From Flavobacterium sp. NRK1 (GTDB lineage: Bacteria; Bacteroidota; Bacteroidia; Flavobacteriales; Flavobacteriaceae), in NCBI RefSeq assembly GCF_024054175.1, contig NZ_JAMXLA010000001.1, forward strand, positions 1,705,930 through 1,769,929: a stretch of DNA of 64,000 nt, given 5' to 3'. The notes beneath the pieces were generated by a model, which was given only the letters and a program-made list of their open reading frames with translations, was not told the origin of the DNA and ran no database searches. A program made the position numbers and the translations under genes. Positions 49,586 through 57,751 of the stretch are shown piece after piece. Every line of letters starts with the position of its first letter. The stretch's first letter is position 1.

Positions 49586-51625
49586 TTAGTATTTTACAAA
49601 CTGTAGGGTTTTAGCCTGGTTGTCTTTACCAAGTTTAACAAAATAAACACCATTTGAGTAATTAGTTATATCTAAAGTCTGTAACGAAGAAGTAAATATA
49701 CCATTATCCATTATCTGGCCAAGACTATTGTAAATAGTATAACTATCAGGTGTGTCCATACCATTAGTTACAGCTATATTAAGAATATTATTCGCCGGGT
49801 TCGGGTATAGTACTATATTGTTAAGTGTTTTTTCTATTTCTTTATTACCTAATACTATATTTACTCCAAATTGTGCAAAATCAGCATAAAGAATATCATC
49901 GAGAGCCTGTTCTTTAATTATAGTGCCATCGCTTGTTTCAAGTGAATAATAACCTTCGGGTATACCATCAACACCGGCGTCTATAATTATGAATGCATAA
50001 CATGAGTTACTGTTAACTTCTACTTCCTGAACATCAAGCACACCGCCCGGTGTATCTTCATAACCTGTTCCGTAAGCTATAGTATTTTGATCTGAATCCA
50101 TTAGTAGCCATGTTACTTCCGATGCAGCATCGTCAGTCTGAACAGTAATAGTAACAGTTTCGGTATCAAAAATAAGTTCGTCTTCAATAGGGTCAAACGA
50201 AAAATCGTTTGTTCTTGTATTGTTAGATGCTAATGCATCTGCGCCACCATTTATAGATTGTATAGCAACTGTAAACGTGTGTTCGCCTTCCTGTGCTCCC
50301 ATTGCCGGAAGCTCAATTCTCGCATCTTCATTTGGCGCAAGAGAACCTGTCCACGAGTAAGTTATGGCCTCTGCATCATCAACCATATAGTTTATAACTG
50401 CCGAGGTGATAGTGTTAGTTCCTCTGTTCGCAAAAGATAAAACAGGTGAAAAATCATTACTACAGTTTGTACTGAAAGGCAGTAGGTAAATTGCTCCGTC
50501 ATTATCCAAACTTGCCGTACCGGGTGTACAGCTATCTGCTAACGGAAGGTTTTTTCTTCTCGGAGAATTGGCTAATACAGCCTGCATTCTATCTTTTTGG
50601 TCTTGAGTAAATGTATTTAAACATACATCATCAGTATAATCCATGTAGTTTTCTATCATATCAAGCCCTTCGCTTTCAGGACATGAGTCTATTCCTATCT
50701 GGCAACCATAGTTAGCATTAAGTGCTGTGGGTGTATCATCACAGTAATCATCTGCTGTAGCACAATCTCCTGTATCACCCCAAATGTGTCTTAAACCAAA
50801 AAAGTGGCCAATTTCATGGCTTGCACTTCTCCCCATATTTCTTACTTCATCATAAGTCCCTTCCGCATAATAGTTTACAGACCCTACATAACGTGCGCCA
50901 AGCGCTACACCATCTGTATTTGCTGTAGAGGTTTGTCCGCCAAGTCCTTCAAGTCCGGACTGGGTTGGAAACTGAGCATAGCCGGCAAGGTAGCCGCCAG
51001 GGATAAATATGTCCTCTACAATCCAAATATTAAGGTATTTTTCAGGGTCCCACTGTGTTTGTGCTTTAATTAGCTCTACTTCTTCCTGTTGCCATCCGTT
51101 ATCGTCACCAATGTTGTAACGAACAATCCCGTTGGAAGGAAGGCCGTTAGGAGTACGCTTTGCAAGGCAGAATTCAATTTCCATATCAGCACCAACAGGA
51201 TTAGAGTTAAAACCCGGAGTGTCTGCTGCTCTTCTATAATCTTCATTTAACACCTGAATTTGAGACAATATCTGTTCATCAGATATATTTTCATTTTCAC
51301 CTATTGCATCACCATTGTGTATAACATGAAAAACCATTGGGATAGTAACAACTTCATTTGTGCCATTACCGTTTTTTTGCAGTCTTTTTGCTCTGGCTTC
51401 GGCTACTTTAGGAGCTATCCATTCTTCAAATTCCGCTTTTTTGGCTCTTTCAGGATTTTTTTGACTTAATTGTTCTTCATACTCAACGGTACCGCAATAA
51501 TTTGAAGCCGCAATAAATGGCTTACCGAATTTTTTTGACCCTTTAGGTGTTTGCTGGGCATTTGCTGTTAAGGCAAACATACCGCTTAGTAATAAAAAGG
51601 AAACTTTAAAAGTAAATTTCTTCAT
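49586..51625 (-). CDS. M43-like secreted metalloprotease with beta-rich insert and T9SS sorting domain
   Basis: The 679-residue protein is a longer paralogue of the preceding gene product. It has a signal peptide (MKKFTFKVSFLLLSGMFALTANAQ), a propeptide-like region and a metzincin domain with HEIGHFFGLRHIWGD (near residue 268) and Met-turn NYMDYTDDVCLNTFT (near 330). About 230 residues of extra beta-rich sequence follow (FSNRG-type repeats and GYYSLETSDGT), then the type A sorting domain (VLYPNPANNILNIAV; GVYFVKLGKDNQ). The extra region probably binds substrate or surface polysaccharide. It is exported by T9SS. Each of the two protease genes has its own terminator, so they are transcribed separately. 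Confidence 0.92.
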   Translation of the reverse strand: MKKFTFKVSFLLLSGMFALTANAQQTPKGSKKFGKPFIAASNYCGTVEYEEQLSQKNPERAKKAEFEEWIAPKVAEARAKRLQKNGNGTNEVVTIPMVFHVIHNGDAIGENENISDEQILSQIQVLNEDYRRAADTPGFNSNPVGADMEIEFCLAKRTPNGLPSNGIVRYNIGDDNGWQQEEVELIKAQTQWDPEKYLNIWIVEDIFIPGGYLAGYAQFPTQSGLEGLGGQTSTANTDGVALGARYVGSVNYYAEGTYDEVRNMGRSASHEIGHFFGLRHIWGDTGDCATADDYCDDTPTALNANYGCQIGIDSCPESEGLDMIENYMDYTDDVCLNTFTQDQKDRMQAVLANSPRRKNLPLADSCTPGTASLDNDGAIYLLPFSTNCSNDFSPVLSFANRGTNTITSAVINYMVDDAEAITYSWTGSLAPNEDARIELPAMGAQEGEHTFTVAIQSINGGADALASNNTRTNDFSFDPIEDELIFDTETVTITVQTDDAASEVTWLLMDSDQNTIAYGTGYEDTPGGVLDVQEVEVNSNSCYAFIIIDAGVDGIPEGYYSLETSDGTIIKEQALDDILYADFAQFGVNIVLGNKEIEKTLNNIVLYPNPANNILNIAVTNGMDTPDSYTIYNSLGQIMDNGIFTSSLQTLDITNYSNGVYFVKLGKDNQAKTLQFVKY

Positions 51626-51750
51626 TATGTTTTTTTGAAAATTATGGTTGTTATAAATTAGTAACGGGATTACTAATTTTGTTACAAAAGAAATTAAAAA
51701 AACATTAAATAAAAAACTACAGGTGTTAAAGGTTCTTTTTATGCACTTAA

Positions 51751-51774
51751 AAAAACCGGCTTAAAGCCGGTTTA
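51751..51774 (-). terminator. terminator of the DUF3050 gene
   Basis: The stem AAACCGGCTT (51753-51762) / AGCCGGTTT (51765-51773) with an A-run on the left, overlapping the stop codon region of the DUF3050 gene. Confidence 0.7.
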
Positions 51775-52557
51775 TATAGATGCCATATCGTGTTGCATTA
51801 TATTTTCTTCAATCGCATTCCAGAGTCCTATCCTCTTTTCCAGGGCAAGCATAGATATTTCTTCTACTTCTTTCCATTTTTGAGAATCATCAGCACAAAG
51901 TTCTGATATCATTTGCATAGCCATAGGGCCATGTTCATCTGCATCAAGCTCAATATGCCTTTCAAAATAATAAATTAGCTTATCAAGATTGGTTTCAGGA
52001 AAATTTTTCTGAAAATTCCTTAGTATTTCTGTAAACATTGAAGGTATAAGGTCTTCACGGCCAAATGTAAATGCAGCCGCAATTTCGTGCGGTTTTCCCT
52101 GTTCAATTACGCGGAATGTAAAATCCAGAAATGCTTTTATATTTTCATGCAGGCTGCTGGTTCTTATAGATACAAATATATTTTGCGTAGTTACCACATC
52201 TTCAAGAAAAGCTTCTATTGAAGTTATGTCAGCGCCACAGGCCTTCATTGCATCAATATACATTTCGTAGTGGCTTTGCCTTTTTCCATCGATGTTAATA
52301 TCAGTTTCTTCGGCAAGTACTATTTCGTTTATCAGGTAGCGCATATCAGGATTACCTACTGGCAGCCACGGAGTAGTGGTACAGGTAAGTTTAGATTGTA
52401 ATGCCTTAAGGAGGGACATGAAATCCCAAACAGCATAAACATGGCCTTCCAGAAAATGCTTAAGGTCATCTATGGTTTTTACTTTTCCATACAGTGAGTG
52501 ATTTAACAGCAGTTCCTTTTGGGGTTGAATACTACTGTTGATAGTAGCGGTGTTCAT
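51772..52557 (-). CDS. DUF3050 (haem-oxygenase-like fold) protein
   Basis: The 261-residue protein matches DUF3050 in length and in the conserved helices. HVYAVWDFMSLLKALQSKLTCTTTPWLPVG comes near residue 40 (in part), NEIVLAEETDIN near 92, and ERHIELDADEHGPMA near 215, with His and Glu residues placed as in the haem-oxygenase-like diiron/cofactor fold. The activity of the family is unknown; some haem-oxygenase-like proteins are N-oxygenases or desaturases, which would be a guess here. The gene stands alone, with a -7 element at 52572-52579 and a terminator at its end. Confidence 0.85.
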   Translation of the reverse strand: MNTATINSSIQPQKELLLNHSLYGKVKTIDDLKHFLEGHVYAVWDFMSLLKALQSKLTCTTTPWLPVGNPDMRYLINEIVLAEETDINIDGKRQSHYEMYIDAMKACGADITSIEAFLEDVVTTQNIFVSIRTSSLHENIKAFLDFTFRVIEQGKPHEIAAAFTFGREDLIPSMFTEILRNFQKNFPETNLDKLIYYFERHIELDADEHGPMAMQMISELCADDSQKWKEVEEISMLALEKRIGLWNAIEENIMQHDMASI

Positions 52558-52571
52558 AGCAATAGTTTTTA

Positions 52572-52579
52572 CAAAATTA
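52572..52579 (-). promoter_or_regulatory. -7 promoter element for the DUF3050 gene
   Basis: TAATTTTG on the minus strand, 14 bases upstream of the ATG. The 260-base gap beyond it (52580-52770) is very AT-rich and shows only weak inverted repeats, such as CGTTATT/AATAACG at 52642-52671. Confidence 0.5.
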
Positions 52580-52770
52580 AAAAAGCTTTAGCATAAAGCA
52601 GGGTATTTTATATCAATTTTATCAATACAAATATAATGCCTCGTTATTTTAAGATTATTTCTTTAATAACGTAATTATTTAAGAAATATTGAAATAAAGC
52701 TTATATTAAAATATACGTTTTACCTGCCTAAAAGGTTTTTTGTTCAAAACTTTTTTTAAAAAGATAATAA

Positions 52771-52801
52771 AAAAACGCCGCGATACTATCGCGGCGTTTT
52801 T
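52771..52801 (-). terminator. terminator of the glutaryl-CoA-dehydrogenase-like gene
   Basis: The stem AAAACGCCGCGATA (52772-52785) / TATCGCGGCGTTTT (52787-52800) is near perfect and GC-rich, 18 bases beyond the stop. Confidence 0.92.
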
Positions 52802-52818
52802 AGCTTTTCCTAATTATT

Positions 52819-53997
52819 TTATTTAAAAGCAGCATGGCCCGTAATATCCATACCGGTTATAAGCAGGTGTATATCATGAGTGCCCTCGTAAGTTATAACA
52901 CTTTCTAAATTCATCATATGGCGCATAATAGAATATTCTCCTGTTATACCCATTCCTCCTAAAATCTGGCGTGCTTCGCGTGCTATATTTATAGCCATGT
53001 CTACATTGTTTCTTTTAGCCATAGAGATCTGTGCAGAAGTCGCTTTGCCTTCATTTCTTAATACACCAAGCCTCCATGTAAGTAACTGCGCTTTTGTGAT
53101 TTCGGTAATCATTTCGGCAAGCTTTTTCTGCTGAAGTTGAGTTGCTGCAATAGGTTTGTCAAACTGTATGCGTTCCTGTGCATAACGTAAAGCAGTATCA
53201 TAACAATCCATAGCGGCGCCAATAGCACCCCATGCAATTCCGTAGCGTGCAGAATCTAAACACCCAAGTGGTGCGCCAAGGCCGGATTTGTTAGGCAACA
53301 GATTTTCTTTAGGTACTTTTACATTATCAAATATAAGTTCTCCGGTTGCAGAGGCTCTAAGCGACCATTTATTATGCGTTTCCGGTGTTGTAAATCCTTC
53401 CATGCCACGTTCTACAATAAGCCCGTGAATGCGTCCTGCTTCATCTTTAGCCCATACTACTGCAATATCTGCAAAAGGGGCATTTGAAATCCACATTTTA
53501 GCACCGTTTAAAAGATAATGATCACCTTTGTCTTTAAAGTTAGTAACCATTCCGCCCGGGTTAGACCCAAAATCAGGCTCGGTAAGCCCAAAACAGCCCA
53601 TAAATTCGCCTGAAGCAAGTTTAGGCAGGTATTTCATCCTTTGCTCTTCATTACCATATTTCCATATAGGATACATTACTAACGACGATTGTACAGATGC
53701 TGTAGAACGAACACCGCTGTCACCACGTTCAATTTCCTGCATTATTAAGCCATAAGAAATTTGGTCAAGGCCAGCGCCACCATATTCTTCAGGGATATAA
53801 GGTCCAAATGCTCCAATTTCGGCTAAGCCGTTTATTATTTGCTTTGGGAATTCTGCTTTTTGTGCATAGTCTTCTATAATAGGAGATACTTCACGCTTAA
53901 CCCATTCGCGGGCAGCGTCGCGCACCATTTTGTGTTCGTCAGATAAAAGTTCGTCTAACAGGTAATAGTCTGGTGCCTGGAAAAGATCGGGTTTCAT
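52819..53997 (-). CDS. acyl-CoA dehydrogenase, glutaryl-CoA dehydrogenase-like
   Basis: The 392-residue flavoenzyme matches the acyl-CoA dehydrogenase family throughout: FAD and substrate motifs GGAGLDQISYGLIMQEIERGDSG near 80, FGLTEPDFGSNPGGM near 143, and the catalytic Glu in SVITYEGTHDIHLL near 370. The SGVRSTASVQSSLVMYPI segment is characteristic of glutaryl-CoA dehydrogenase, which also decarboxylates to crotonyl-CoA in lysine and tryptophan breakdown. A saccharopine-dehydrogenase-family gene elsewhere in the window would fit lysine catabolism. The start at 53997 is used because the longer frame overlaps the -7 element at 54022-54029. Substrate assignment is inference. Confidence 0.9.
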   Translation of the reverse strand: MKPDLFQAPDYYLLDELLSDEHKMVRDAAREWVKREVSPIIEDYAQKAEFPKQIINGLAEIGAFGPYIPEEYGGAGLDQISYGLIMQEIERGDSGVRSTASVQSSLVMYPIWKYGNEEQRMKYLPKLASGEFMGCFGLTEPDFGSNPGGMVTNFKDKGDHYLLNGAKMWISNAPFADIAVVWAKDEAGRIHGLIVERGMEGFTTPETHNKWSLRASATGELIFDNVKVPKENLLPNKSGLGAPLGCLDSARYGIAWGAIGAAMDCYDTALRYAQERIQFDKPIAATQLQQKKLAEMITEITKAQLLTWRLGVLRNEGKATSAQISMAKRNNVDMAINIAREARQILGGMGITGEYSIMRHMMNLESVITYEGTHDIHLLITGMDITGHAAFK

Positions 53998-54021
53998 ATG
54001 CTTGATGTTTTTAAACGGGAA

Positions 54022-54029
54022 CAAAAGTA
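54022..54029 (-). promoter_or_regulatory. -7 promoter element for the acyl-CoA dehydrogenase gene
   Basis: TACTTTTG on the minus strand, 24 bases upstream of the chosen ATG. It rules out the longer in-frame start at 54024. Confidence 0.65.
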
Positions 54030-54218
54030 ATTAAGTATTCTAACAAAACCGCGAAAAAATGTTGTAATTTTTAAAGCTATATCGTTATAGCTTCTGGCTG
54101 TCAGAAAAACTGACTAAGTTGCGGTGTAAATTTTAATTTCAATGATTTATCTTATTTTGTAGTTTTATGTGCTTCAACCAAAATCACTTAGAATACGAAA
54201 AATTTCAGGCTAACTTCT

Positions 54219-54860
54219 GTGGTGCTATTAAGTGCCGGCCTGTATGCTCAGGATAATATTGTAGCTGCAGCCGATACCGCTAACAACGAAAAAATAATTA
54301 CGTATTCGCTTAAGGAGGTTGTGGTTTCTAATGCTACGAACGAATTGGTATTGGGAGAACTCAACAATAAATCTAAAAAGGGAAATTTTTTTGCTTCGGA
54401 TGGCAGGATTGCCTGTTATTTTGAAAACAGTGTAGGTGGGAGTTGCTTAAAATCACTGTTTGTTAAAATACATAAGGTGAAATTTAAAACTCAAGCCCGC
54501 ATTATCTTTTATAAAAGGCATGATTATATAAAGGAATATTATGCTTCTGCAGGCGAAACAAAAGCAGCTTATGAATCGTTCATTCCGGGAGAACAAATTG
54601 CAGCCGAAGAAATTATAGTTACGCTACAGCCCGGTCAAAAAGGTATTGTTGAGTTTGATATTTCAAAATATAATGTAGCAATGCCTGCCGATGGACTTTT
54701 TGTAAGTCTTGAAGGAGGAAGTTACTTTGATGTTAGCGGGAATGTTATTTCTAATGCAGATGTAAAATTGAAAGACAAGACCTGGGTAGATTTTTATCCT
54801 ACAACTGAAAATAATTACTGTGAATGGTCATTTACGCAGGGATCTCATAACTATTTTTAG
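54219..54860 (+). CDS. putative exported protein with an irregular start codon
   Basis: The open frame from the GTG at 54219 encodes 213 residues. Only the second half of a signal peptide is present from that start (VVLLSAGLYAQ). Reading back in frame, the codons before it give K-N-F-R-L-T-S, an ideal signal-peptide start, but the codon at 54195 where ATG is expected is ACG, and a TAG stop lies at 54189. The gene may therefore start at ACG, at the GTG, or have lost its start by a T-to-C change. The mature protein is Gly- and Asn-rich with strand-like segments (ITYSLKEVVVSNATNE) and matches nothing I recognise. It lies alone between genes of the opposite strand. Confidence 0.6.
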   Translation: MVLLSAGLYAQDNIVAAADTANNEKIITYSLKEVVVSNATNELVLGELNNKSKKGNFFASDGRIACYFENSVGGSCLKSLFVKIHKVKFKTQARIIFYKRHDYIKEYYASAGETKAAYESFIPGEQIAAEEIIVTLQPGQKGIVEFDISKYNVAMPADGLFVSLEGGSYFDVSGNVISNADVKLKDKTWVDFYPTTENNYCEWSFTQGSHNYF

Positions 54861-54971
54861 ATAAATGTCAATCGGAGGATAAAAAATGATTTTGAGGTAA
54901 CTTTTAAGCATAAACCTTCAAAATCCATACTTGTGGCACCAAACTTCGGATTGAAAGTGGCGCGTAACTAA

Positions 54972-55676
54972 TTACATCTTTAAATAGAAATCTTTGGTAA
55001 GCGAAATGTACTCGCGAGTATAATTATGGCGTTCAACTTCTATTGTAAGCTCATCAATAGCTATTTCTTTTTTATCTCTGCTGAAAGCTATAAGACTGCG
55101 TTTAATTTCTGTAGTAGGTGTTCCTTTAACGCGGGTGACTTTAAAAGGATATAATTCCTCTTCTTGTGCAAGTGCTATAAATTTTTCTTCTTCTTTAAAA
55201 GGAATTATTACAGCGAGTACTCCGTTTTCTGATAATAGAATTGCGGATGCTTCTACTAAATCCTCAAAAGGGAGTGATTCTGTAAAGCGTGCTTTGTCAC
55301 GTTGCTCATCACCGGAAAAATATCCATCAGTATAAAAAGGAGGGTTAGATACGATAAGGTCATATTCGTCTTCCGGCTCTTCCATAAATTCATCAAGTCC
55401 GGCGTGGTAACAAAAAAGCCTGTCACCCCATGGTGAATTTTCAAAATTGTCTACCGCCTGTTCGTAGGCATCATCATCAATTTCAATAGCATCAATTTGC
55501 TCTGCATGGCTGCGTTGGGCAAGCATAAGTGCAATTACCCCTGTTCCGGCTCCAATATCCAGTATGCTGAATGGCTTGTGCTCAACAGGAGACCATGCTC
55601 CAAGTAAAACACCATCGGTACCTACTTTCATGGCACATTTGTCTTGTTGAATAGCAAATTGTTTGAATTGGAACAT
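54972..55676 (-). CDS. tRNA1(Val) (adenine(37)-N6)-methyltransferase-like
   Basis: The 234-residue protein is a class I SAM-dependent methyltransferase. The SAM loop is ILDIGAGTGVIALMLAQR (near residue 38), and the adenine-N6 catalytic motif is LIVSNPPFYTDGYFSGDEQ (near 110), with NPPF as in TrmN6/YfiC and other N6-adenine enzymes. YfiC modifies A37 of tRNA1(Val). It lies about 60 bases downstream of rimM on the same strand, in the order rpsP-rimM-methyltransferase that is common in Flavobacteriaceae, which fits a translation role. The exact tRNA target is inferred from family. Confidence 0.88.
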   Translation of the reverse strand: MFQFKQFAIQQDKCAMKVGTDGVLLGAWSPVEHKPFSILDIGAGTGVIALMLAQRSHAEQIDAIEIDDDAYEQAVDNFENSPWGDRLFCYHAGLDEFMEEPEDEYDLIVSNPPFYTDGYFSGDEQRDKARFTESLPFEDLVEASAILLSENGVLAVIIPFKEEEKFIALAQEEELYPFKVTRVKGTPTTEIKRSLIAFSRDKKEIAIDELTIEVERHNYTREYISLTKDFYLKM

Positions 55677-55739
55677 TGTATAGATGTGAGATCTTAGATA
55701 TTAGAATTGAGGTAACAGCTTTAATTCAACATCTAAATA

Positions 55740-56270
55740 CTAACCGTTAAGATAAAGATCTACAAGTCCTTCAGGTGTATTAAGCACTACCTTTTTATTT
55801 TCACGGTCTATTTTTACAATAAAATCGTCAATCATGGGCACAAGTATCTCAATGTCTCCTTTTAATATCTCAAAAAGAGGTTGTGCTGAGCTGTCATTTA
55901 TAGAAACGATTTTACCAATATTGCCAAGGCGTTCATCTTCGGCATCAAAGCCGATAACTTCGTGAAAATAGAATTTGTTACCCTCAAGTTTAGGAAGTGC
56001 AGATAAGGGAAGGTAAACAGCAGCTCCCATAATTTTATCAGCATCATCTTCGCTGTCTATATCTTCAAAGCGGGTACGTAAAAAATCTCCTTTGTGTATA
56101 GAGGAGGTAACAATAAAAAATGGAACCAGGTGTTTGTTTAACTCAACAAACACCGATTCCATGTTTTCATACAACTCGGGCTCGTCAGTATCTAAATAGA
56201 TAAGTACTTCGCCCTTGTAGCTAAATTTTTTGGCGATCTTGCCTAAATAGAAACAATCTTCTTTACGCAT
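55740..56270 (-). CDS. rimM: ribosome maturation factor RimM
   Basis: The 176-residue protein has the two RimM domains: an N-terminal beta-barrel (FYLGKIAKKFSYKGEVLIYLD, near residue 6) and a C-terminal PRC-barrel (VIGFDAEDERLGNIGKIVSI near 105; ILVPMIDDFIVKID near 145). RimM helps process the 16S rRNA 3' domain during 30S assembly. It lies 15 bases downstream of rpsP and is co-transcribed with it, as in most bacteria; trmD, the usual fourth gene, is not here. Confidence 0.95.
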   Translation of the reverse strand: MRKEDCFYLGKIAKKFSYKGEVLIYLDTDEPELYENMESVFVELNKHLVPFFIVTSSIHKGDFLRTRFEDIDSEDDADKIMGAAVYLPLSALPKLEGNKFYFHEVIGFDAEDERLGNIGKIVSINDSSAQPLFEILKGDIEILVPMIDDFIVKIDRENKKVVLNTPEGLVDLYLNG

Positions 56271-56285
56271 GTATCGCTAAAATAA

Positions 56286-56843
56286 TTAAGCCTGAGTTTC
56301 TTCGTTGTTTTCTTCCGTAGCTTCAGTTTCAGCAACTTCTTCACCTTCAGCTGTAGCCTCTTCTGCAGACGCAGCAGCAATAACATCAGCTTCTGCTTGT
56401 TTTGCAGCAGCAATACGGTCTTCGTTAACTTTCTTTTCAGCAGCAAGTGCTTTAGCTTTAGCATCAGCTTCTGCTTTAGTAAGCCCTTGTTTTTTAGCAT
56501 CAACTTTTCCTGCTTTCTCATCAAGCCACTGAGCTAATTTAGCATCAGCCTGCTCCTGAGTAAGTGCACCTTTACGTACACCTCCGTCAAGATGGTGTTT
56601 AAGTAAAGCTCCTTTGTAAGAAAGGATAGCTCTTGCAGTATCTGTAGGCTGAGCTCCGTTGTGAAGCCATTGTACAGCGCTGTCAAGATTAAGGTCAATC
56701 GTTGCAGGATTAGTGTTTGGATTGTAAGTTCCTAATTTTTCAAGAAATTTACCATCTCTTTTAGAGCGGCTGTCCGCTGCTACTACCCAGTAAAAAGGTT
56801 TTCCTTTTTTACCGTGTCTTTGTAATCTGATTTTTACAGGCAT
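56286..56843 (-). CDS. rpsP: 30S ribosomal protein S16 with long acidic C-terminal tail
   Basis: Residues 1-80 are standard S16 (MPVKIRLQRHGKKGKPFYWVVAADSRSKRDGKFLEKLGTYNP, shown in part; later VQWLHNGAQPTDTARAILS). After about residue 95 comes a tail of roughly 90 residues rich in Ala, Lys and Glu, ending in an acidic run (EEATAEGEEVAETEATEENNEE, in part). Such tails are typical of Bacteroidota S16, whereas enterobacterial S16 is about 82 residues. S16 is an early 30S assembly protein. It heads rpsP-rimM-methyltransferase, with a perfect -7 element at 56894-56901 and a small leader hairpin (56863-56877). Confidence 0.96.
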   Translation of the reverse strand: MPVKIRLQRHGKKGKPFYWVVAADSRSKRDGKFLEKLGTYNPNTNPATIDLNLDSAVQWLHNGAQPTDTARAILSYKGALLKHHLDGGVRKGALTQEQADAKLAQWLDEKAGKVDAKKQGLTKAEADAKAKALAAEKKVNEDRIAAAKQAEADVIAAASAEEATAEGEEVAETEATEENNEETQA

Positions 56844-56862
56844 AATCTATAGATTAAATTGT

Positions 56863-56877
56863 GAGGTTCCCGACCTC
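56863..56877 (-). promoter_or_regulatory. rpsP: leader hairpin of rpsP
   Basis: The inverted repeat GAGGT (56863-56867) / ACCTC (56873-56877) with a five-base loop lies in the transcribed leader, 20-34 bases upstream of the rpsP ATG. An ATCTATAGAT palindrome stands between it and the start. Autoregulation by S16 is conceivable but not shown. Confidence 0.35.
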
Positions 56878-56893
56878 GTTAAAATTAAGGGTG

Positions 56894-56901
56894 CAAATAT
56901 A
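56894..56901 (-). promoter_or_regulatory. rpsP: -7 promoter element for the rpsP operon
   Basis: TATATTTG on the minus strand, 50 bases upstream of the rpsP ATG. Confidence 0.65.
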
Positions 56902-57026
56902 TAAAACTTTAGTATATAAAAGTTTTTATACGCTGATTTTATGATTTCTTATCTTTAAATTAATCATGTTTTTGATTTTTTATTGTGATTTATTCTATTT
57001 TGATTAGGATATATTCTATAAAAAAC

Positions 57027-57034
57027 TATTTTTG
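57027..57034 (+). promoter_or_regulatory. -7 promoter element for the DUF6252 lipoprotein
   Basis: TATTTTTG written as TAnnTTTG, 41 bases before the ATG. Confidence 0.55.
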
Positions 57035-57075
57035 TCGTTGTAAAATTTGAATTACCCCTTTCTAACTATTTAATA

Positions 57076-57582
57076 ATGAAAAAAATTTTATCACTTTTAG
57101 TATTGCTGGTCGCGTTTGCCTCATGTGAAGAAGATGTAAAGTTCAATACTCCGGCAGTGCAGGCTTTTAAGGGCCAGAACGAGAATAAAGAGTTATGGAA
57201 AGCAACAGATTTTTCTGCGGTTAAATCGGGCAATTCGGTAATTGTAACTGCTAAAAACGATATAGAGACTATAGTTTTAAAAATAAATAATCCTGTACCG
57301 GGCGAGCCTTTAGGTTCTGAACATGAGTTAGGGGTTGACGAACTTAATAAAGCTACTTATAATATGGATGTTGACGGGCTTCAGGATTTTTACCAGACAG
57401 GTACAGGCCTTGGAAGCGGAAAAATTACTATAAGAAGGCCGTTAGATAACAATATTAACGCTACAGATGGGAAAGGTTTTATTTCAGGTACTTTTTACTT
57501 TAACGCAGTAAATGATGCTGGAGAAATAATAAACTACAGTGAAGGGGTGTTTTACAAAGTGCCTATTGTAACAATACAGTAA
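57076..57582 (+). CDS. DUF6252 lipoprotein
   Basis: The 168-residue protein is a lipoprotein (MKKILSLLVLLVAFASC, Cys17) with an immunoglobulin- or beta-sandwich-like mature part: VQAFKGQNENKELWKATD near 28, a hydrophobic core strand ETIVLKINNPVPG near 68, and FISGTFYFNAVNDAGEIINYSEGVF near 135 (in part). This matches DUF6252, a Bacteroidota lipoprotein family of unknown function. It stands alone with its own promoter and a terminator at 57611-57631. No partner is suggested by context. Confidence 0.8.
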   Translation: MKKILSLLVLLVAFASCEEDVKFNTPAVQAFKGQNENKELWKATDFSAVKSGNSVIVTAKNDIETIVLKINNPVPGEPLGSEHELGVDELNKATYNMDVDGLQDFYQTGTGLGSGKITIRRPLDNNINATDGKGFISGTFYFNAVNDAGEIINYSEGVFYKVPIVTIQ

Positions 57583-57610
57583 TTTGCAGTATTGCTAACG
57601 TTATAAATAT

Positions 57611-57637
57611 AAACCGCCTTTACGGCGGTTTTTTTAT
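57611..57637 (+). terminator. terminator of the DUF6252 gene
   Basis: The stem AAACCGCC (57611-57618) / GGCGGTTT (57624-57631) with a seven-T run. Confidence 0.88.
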
Positions 57638-57687
57638 GTAATAGTTTAATGTTAAATCTTAAAATTGTATTAAAAAAAAATAATAAG

Positions 57688-57717
57688 TTGTTTTGTAACT
57701 AAATAAGTTTACATTTG
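57688..57717 (+). promoter_or_regulatory. full promoter of the RRM gene (TTG-N19-TACATTTG)
   Basis: TTG at 57688-57690 and TACATTTG at 57710-57717 are separated by exactly 19 bases, the ideal Bacteroidota housekeeping promoter spacing. It is the best promoter in the window. Confidence 0.8.
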
Positions 57718-57751
57718 TAAGGAGTATAAACACCGAACAAATTTTTTTTTT

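Noticed and set aside
52580..52770. AT-rich inverted repeats between the DUF3050 and acyl-CoA dehydrogenase genes
   Set aside because: At this AT content short palindromes such as CGTTATT/AATAACG arise easily, and no conservation can be judged.
56305..56532. Ala/Ser-rich and Leu/Lys-rich frames over the rpsP tail
   Set aside because: Both result from reading the repetitive Ala/Lys/Glu codons of the S16 tail in other frames or on the other strand.
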